This document shows, piece by piece, positions 61,147-64,000 of a stretch of DNA of 64,000 bases. Under the pieces are notes generated by a model, which had not been told where the DNA came from, did not search any database, and saw nothing but the letters and a program-made list of their open reading frames with translations. This DNA comes from Rhodobacteraceae bacterium S2214 (lineage in GTDB: Bacteria; Pseudomonadota; Alphaproteobacteria; Rhodobacterales; Rhodobacteraceae), in NCBI GenBank assembly GCA_025141675.1, contig CP081162.1, positions 56,631 to 120,630 of the forward strand, given 5' to 3'. Position numbers and translations under genes: made by a program. Position 1 is the stretch's first letter. Each line of letters starts with the position of its first letter.

Positions 61147-62331
61147 ATGCCTGAGCGACAGGGGCGTATCGAAATTAATACCCGCATTCGTGAGAATGCG
61201 GAACACCTCGCTGCGGCGCTTGAAGACCATATGCACAAGGTCTTTGCCCCAGATGCGCGCAAGGAATTGCGCCTGTTTACTGCGGGTGAAACAGCAGATC
61301 TTCTTGGTATCTCAACCAGTTTCCTACGCAAGCTACATTTCGAAGAAAAACTACCCGAAGTAGAGTCTACTGCAGGCGGAAGACGGCTTTATCATGCGTC
61401 TGACGTCCAAGCGATTCGCGACATATTAGAGTCTAATGCTAAGACAAAAGGCACCTATCTGCGTGGACGGCGCGGCGATGATCCGGTTCAGGTCTTATCG
61501 TTCCTCAACTTCAAAGGTGGATCGGGTAAAACCACGAGTGCTGTGCACACGTCCCAATGGCTCGCCCTGCGGGGCTATAAGGTCTTGGTGGTCGATATTG
61601 ATCCGCAGGCATCGCTCACAACGCTTTTCGGATACCGACCAGAGGTCGACTTTCTCGAAAGCGGAACAATTTACGACGCGATCCGCTATGATGACCCCCT
61701 GCCCTTGTCAGACGTTATCCAAAAGACGTTTTTCACGGGTATCGATCTCGCTCCGGGCGGGTTGCTTTTGCAAGAATTCGAACATGAAACGCCGCAGGCC
61801 TTGCGTACGAATGTACAGCCACCGTTCTTTGCACGGCTGGCAACTGTCCTTCAGACTGTAGAACAAGACTACGATGTCATCATCTTCGATTGCCCGCCGC
61901 AGCTAGGATACCTGACGATGTCCGCGCTTTGCGCGTCGACAGGCGTTCTAATTACGATTGTGCCGAATATGCTCGACGTGGCGTCGATGTCCCAGTTCCT
62001 ACAAATGAGCGCGGATTTACTTGATGTCGTCTCAGACGCGGGCGCAGACATGCAGTTCGATTTCATGCGGTTTCTGATCAATCGTCACGAACCGAACGAT
62101 GGTCCGCAGCAACAGGTCGTCGCGTTCCTGCGGCAGCTGTTCGGTGACGACGTCATGGTCGCCCCGATGTTGAAATCCACCGCGATTTCAGATGCAGGCC
62201 TGACCCAACAAACCATTTTCGAAGTGGAACGCAGCCAATTCCACCGCAACACCTACGACCGTGCGGTGGATTCACTCAATCTTGTTTGCCAAGAGGTCGA
62301 ACAGCTGCTGCAAACCGCATGGAGACGATAG
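61147..62331 (+). CDS. repA: RepA, ParA-type partition ATPase of the repABC plasmid
   Basis: 394 residues. N-terminal helix-turn-helix (RLFTAGETADLLGISTSFLR) and then the Walker A deviant motif FKGGSGKTT (residues 122-130), VVDIDPQASLTTLFG, and FDCPPQLGYLTMSALCAS. Regulates repABC transcription and powers segregation with RepB. The repB ATG follows its stop without a gap. Confidence 0.95.
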   Translation: MPERQGRIEINTRIRENAEHLAAALEDHMHKVFAPDARKELRLFTAGETADLLGISTSFLRKLHFEEKLPEVESTAGGRRLYHASDVQAIRDILESNAKTKGTYLRGRRGDDPVQVLSFLNFKGGSGKTTSAVHTSQWLALRGYKVLVVDIDPQASLTTLFGYRPEVDFLESGTIYDAIRYDDPLPLSDVIQKTFFTGIDLAPGGLLLQEFEHETPQALRTNVQPPFFARLATVLQTVEQDYDVIIFDCPPQLGYLTMSALCASTGVLITIVPNMLDVASMSQFLQMSADLLDVVSDAGADMQFDFMRFLINRHEPNDGPQQQVVAFLRQLFGDDVMVAPMLKSTAISDAGLTQQTIFEVERSQFHRNTYDRAVDSLNLVCQEVEQLLQTAWRR

Positions 62332-63288
62332 ATGGCACGCAAAGGCATTCTGAGCAGTAACATTCCGACGGGCACCCGTTCCAAACCTGCGGCGCGGCCC
62401 CCTGCCCCATCGCGCGGTACCGTTGGTGCCTTGCAATCGTCACTGAGCAAGCTGCAGGAAAACGCGGTCCAAGAAATCAGTGCCGACCTGATCGAAGATG
62501 CCGGTGTTGAAGACCGACTAGGTTTTAGTGGCGAGGCCCACAAGCAACTCAAGGACAGTCTGGAAACCTACGGACAGCAGGTGCCTGTGCTCTTGCGCCC
62601 GCATTCCACAAAGACCGGCCACTATGAAATCGTTTATGGTCGCAGACGTCTCAAAGCGTTGAAAGATCTTGGACTGCCGGTGAAAGCTATGGTGCGTCAG
62701 CTTGATGACCACGCTTTGATCATGGCGCAGGGTCAAGAAAACACCGCGCGGCAGGATCTGAGTTTTATCGAAAAGGCATCATTTGCAGCCCAGCTGCAGG
62801 ACATGAACTATGACCGGCAGACAATTGCTGCGGCGCTTTCGATTGATCTGCCGATGGTATCGCGCATGTTGAAGATCGGCACGGCGTTCGCCCTACCCTT
62901 TTTGCGCAACATTGGATCCGCCCCAGGCATTGGGCGCGACCGCTGGGCGACTTTGGCCAAGGCGATGGAAGCAGACGGCGCATCGAACCGCGTGGACGCT
63001 TTCATGCGCACGCCGGACTTTGCGACCTTGTCATCAAATGACCGCTTTGAGGCCGCGCTGAAACGTGCCGCAGCCCCAAAGCCTGCAAAGGCGCTCACCA
63101 AGCCTCGCACGCTGCGCACCGCAGATGGCAAAGCTCTTGCCGATATCAAACAGACCACGCGGGGCGTCACGTTGAACATCCCGTCGCGCACGGCTGACGG
63201 CTTTGACACGTGGTTCAACGCCAACGCCGATGCGGTGCTGCAAGACCTTCACGACCAATGGACCAAATCCACTGACGCGGAGCAATGA
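62332..63288 (+). CDS. repB: RepB, ParB-type partition protein
   Basis: 318 residues. ParB core: GQQVPVLLRPHSTKTGHYEI, YGRRRLKALKDLGLPVKAMV, and GQENTARQDLSFIEKASFAA, then helix-turn-helix QTIAAALSIDLPMVSRMLKI. It binds parS-type sites for partition. None was identified with confidence in this window. Confidence 0.95.
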   Translation: MARKGILSSNIPTGTRSKPAARPPAPSRGTVGALQSSLSKLQENAVQEISADLIEDAGVEDRLGFSGEAHKQLKDSLETYGQQVPVLLRPHSTKTGHYEIVYGRRRLKALKDLGLPVKAMVRQLDDHALIMAQGQENTARQDLSFIEKASFAAQLQDMNYDRQTIAAALSIDLPMVSRMLKIGTAFALPFLRNIGSAPGIGRDRWATLAKAMEADGASNRVDAFMRTPDFATLSSNDRFEAALKRAAAPKPAKALTKPRTLRTADGKALADIKQTTRGVTLNIPSRTADGFDTWFNANADAVLQDLHDQWTKSTDAEQ

Positions 63289-63324
63289 AACAAAAAACAG
63301 GAGAGGCACGAGCAGACCGACAAT

Positions 63325-63360
63325 AAAAGAAAAGCCCCCCAGGATTGATCCCGGAAGGCC
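63325..63360 (-). terminator. Rho-independent terminator of the ctRNA
   Basis: Minus strand stem GCCTTCCGGGA / TCCTGGGGGGC (plus-strand arms 63349-63359 and 63334-63344), all 11 positions pair with G-T allowed, 4-base loop. TTTTCTTTT follows. Confidence 0.85.
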
Positions 63361-63376
63361 ATTCTCGATCTTCGCA
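63325..63376 (-). ncRNA. Antisense ctRNA (inc-alpha) controlling repC
   Basis: In the repB-repC gap the minus strand has a promoter (TTGACA at 63406-63411, 17 bases, CTATCT at 63383-63388), a predicted start near 63376, and a strong terminator ending near 63325, giving an RNA of about 52 bases. This is the location and size of the counter-transcribed RNA that limits repC expression and sets incompatibility in repABC plasmids. The transcript boundaries are inferred. Confidence 0.8.
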
Positions 63377-63382
63377 CTTTTG

Positions 63383-63411
63383 AGATAGCCCCGAACCGCG
63401 CATCCTGTCAA
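63383..63411 (-). promoter_or_regulatory. Promoter of the ctRNA
   Basis: TTGACA and CTATCT spaced by 17 bases on the minus strand, one of the best sigma70 matches in the window. Confidence 0.8.
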
Positions 63412-63431
63412 CGCCGCATCACTGTGCGGCG
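63412..63431 (+). promoter_or_regulatory. Leader hairpin before repC
   Basis: CGCCGCA (63412-63418) and TGCGGCG (63425-63431) pair around a 6-base loop, 31 bases before the repC start. In the repABC family, ctRNA binding to the leader favours a terminator or occluding hairpin that blocks repC. This stem is a candidate for that element. Confidence 0.6.
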
Positions 63432-63462
63432 ACGGGTAAATATTGTCTTTCGTGAAATTATT

Positions 63463-64000
63463 ATGAAACATGAACGCCAAATGCAGTTTGGGCGAACGAC
63501 ACCTGCTGTCCAATCGTCCGATGTGACCCTTGTTGATAAGTGGCAAGTGCTGCAAGATTTAACGGATTGCGCGGAAACGCTGGAATTGAACCACCGCACA
63601 TTAAGCGTGCTACGCGCACTGCTGACATTTCACCGCGATCGCGACATCGACCCGGTGCCACTGAGCACTGTAGTTTTTCCATCCAACAAGACATTGTCCC
63701 ATCGCCTGAATGGCATGCCGGAAAGCACCTTACGGCGGCATCTGTGCAAGCTTGTGGCATCTGGCATTGTCATCCGGCACGACAGCGCCAATCGCAAACG
63801 GTTCAAGCGCAGGGCAGGGGTGGCCTACGGGTTCGACCTCGCGCCTTTGGCACAGAACGCAGTTTACATCGCATCTATCGCGGATCAGGCGCGTGAAAAA
63901 CGTGACCGGCTGGCAAATTTGCGTGACCACATCGCACAGCTGCGCGAAACGCTTCTAAACGACAATGGGCCATGTGAAACCACAGAAGAGGCCCGCGTCA
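63463..64000 (+). CDS. repC: RepC replication initiator, partial (cut by window end)
   Basis: 179 codons to the window edge, open throughout. ATG 63463 is preceded by no strong RBS. The N-terminal part matches RepC: DLTDCAETLELNHRTLSVLR, TVVFPSNKTLSHRLNGMPES, TLRRHLCKLVASGIVIRHDS and RAGVAYGFDLAPL. RepC is the initiator; in this family the replication origin typically lies within repC. The full protein is about 400 residues. Confidence 0.93.
   Translation, partial: MKHERQMQFGRTTPAVQSSDVTLVDKWQVLQDLTDCAETLELNHRTLSVLRALLTFHRDRDIDPVPLSTVVFPSNKTLSHRLNGMPESTLRRHLCKLVASGIVIRHDSANRKRFKRRAGVAYGFDLAPLAQNAVYIASIADQAREKRDRLANLRDHIAQLRETLLNDNGPCETTEEARV

Noticed and set aside
1..64000. CRISPR arrays, tRNA and rRNA genes
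   Set aside because: No regularly spaced repeats, tRNA-like cloverleaf ends or rRNA-like conserved blocks were seen on either strand.

Overview
The window looks like part of an extrachromosomal replicon (plasmid or chromid) of an alphaproteobacterium, most likely a Roseobacter-group Rhodobacteraceae. The right edge carries a repABC replication/partition operon with repC cut off by the window end. The metabolic genes (TRAP transporter, many short-chain dehydrogenases, Tat-exported enzymes, sugar-acid catabolism) and moderate GC content suit that group. Species and replicon size cannot be read from the sequence. No tRNA, rRNA or CRISPR array was seen.

Region 1 (1-28.3 kb) is an accessory island of type VI secretion (T6SS) payload genes bounded and interrupted by insertion sequences. 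A degraded IS3 element lies at 1-1165. From 16157 down to 1214 the minus strand holds three successive adaptor modules, each led by a DUF4123 chaperone/adaptor: (i) DUF4123, Tli4-like immunity, lipase effector; (ii) VgrG, PAAR, DUF4123, glycine-zipper membrane effector, membrane immunity; (iii) DUF4123, unrecognised 433-residue putative effector, exported partner, DUF3396 immunity. A collapsed vgrG remnant and an exported ankyrin-type protein follow. A decayed IS3 copy, a serine-recombinase remnant and a 1-kb gene-free stretch with a large imperfect inverted repeat separate this from a second, plus-strand module (19152-25487): VgrG, DUF2169, a PAAR-like/LHH-nuclease effector, a SUKH immunity gene and two small TPR genes. 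No T6SS structural genes are present, so these orphan vgrG islands would need a core apparatus encoded elsewhere. An intact ISNCY-type element and a frameshifted IS30 element close the island.

Region 2 (28.3-39.3 kb) contains an SDR/TetR pair, a periplasmic redox operon (diheme cytochrome c, Tat-exported beta-sandwich protein, cytochrome c peroxidase fused to a LysM-like tail), an AraC regulator divergent from a Tat-exported isochorismatase-like hydrolase and an exported cupin, and a five-gene operon (GST, cupin, SDR, FAD amine-oxidase-like protein, TetR) with a palindromic operator.

Region 3 (39.4-48.3 kb) resembles a split ACAD10/11 pathway: acyl-CoA dehydrogenase, SDR, phosphotransferase, histidine phosphatase and SDR in one operon. 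A ketopantoate-reductase-like/TetR pair is divergent from it, and a BASS transporter/FAD-dehydrogenase operon lies beyond. Two similar inverted-repeat sites suggest the TetR protein controls all three units.

Region 4 (48.7-61.1 kb) is a sugar-acid catabolic block: a KDGal kinase, a soluble two-component system, a tautomerase/SMP-30 lactonase pair, an OsmC protein, a DctPQM TRAP transporter, an SDR, a zinc alcohol dehydrogenase, an enolase-superfamily dehydratase and a FadR-type GntR regulator with a matching operator. It ends in the first 18 codons of a KDG kinase, broken next to the replication module.

Region 5 (61.1-64 kb) is repA-repB-(antisense RNA)-repC. The promoter, terminator and repC leader hairpin of the antisense RNA are all visible.
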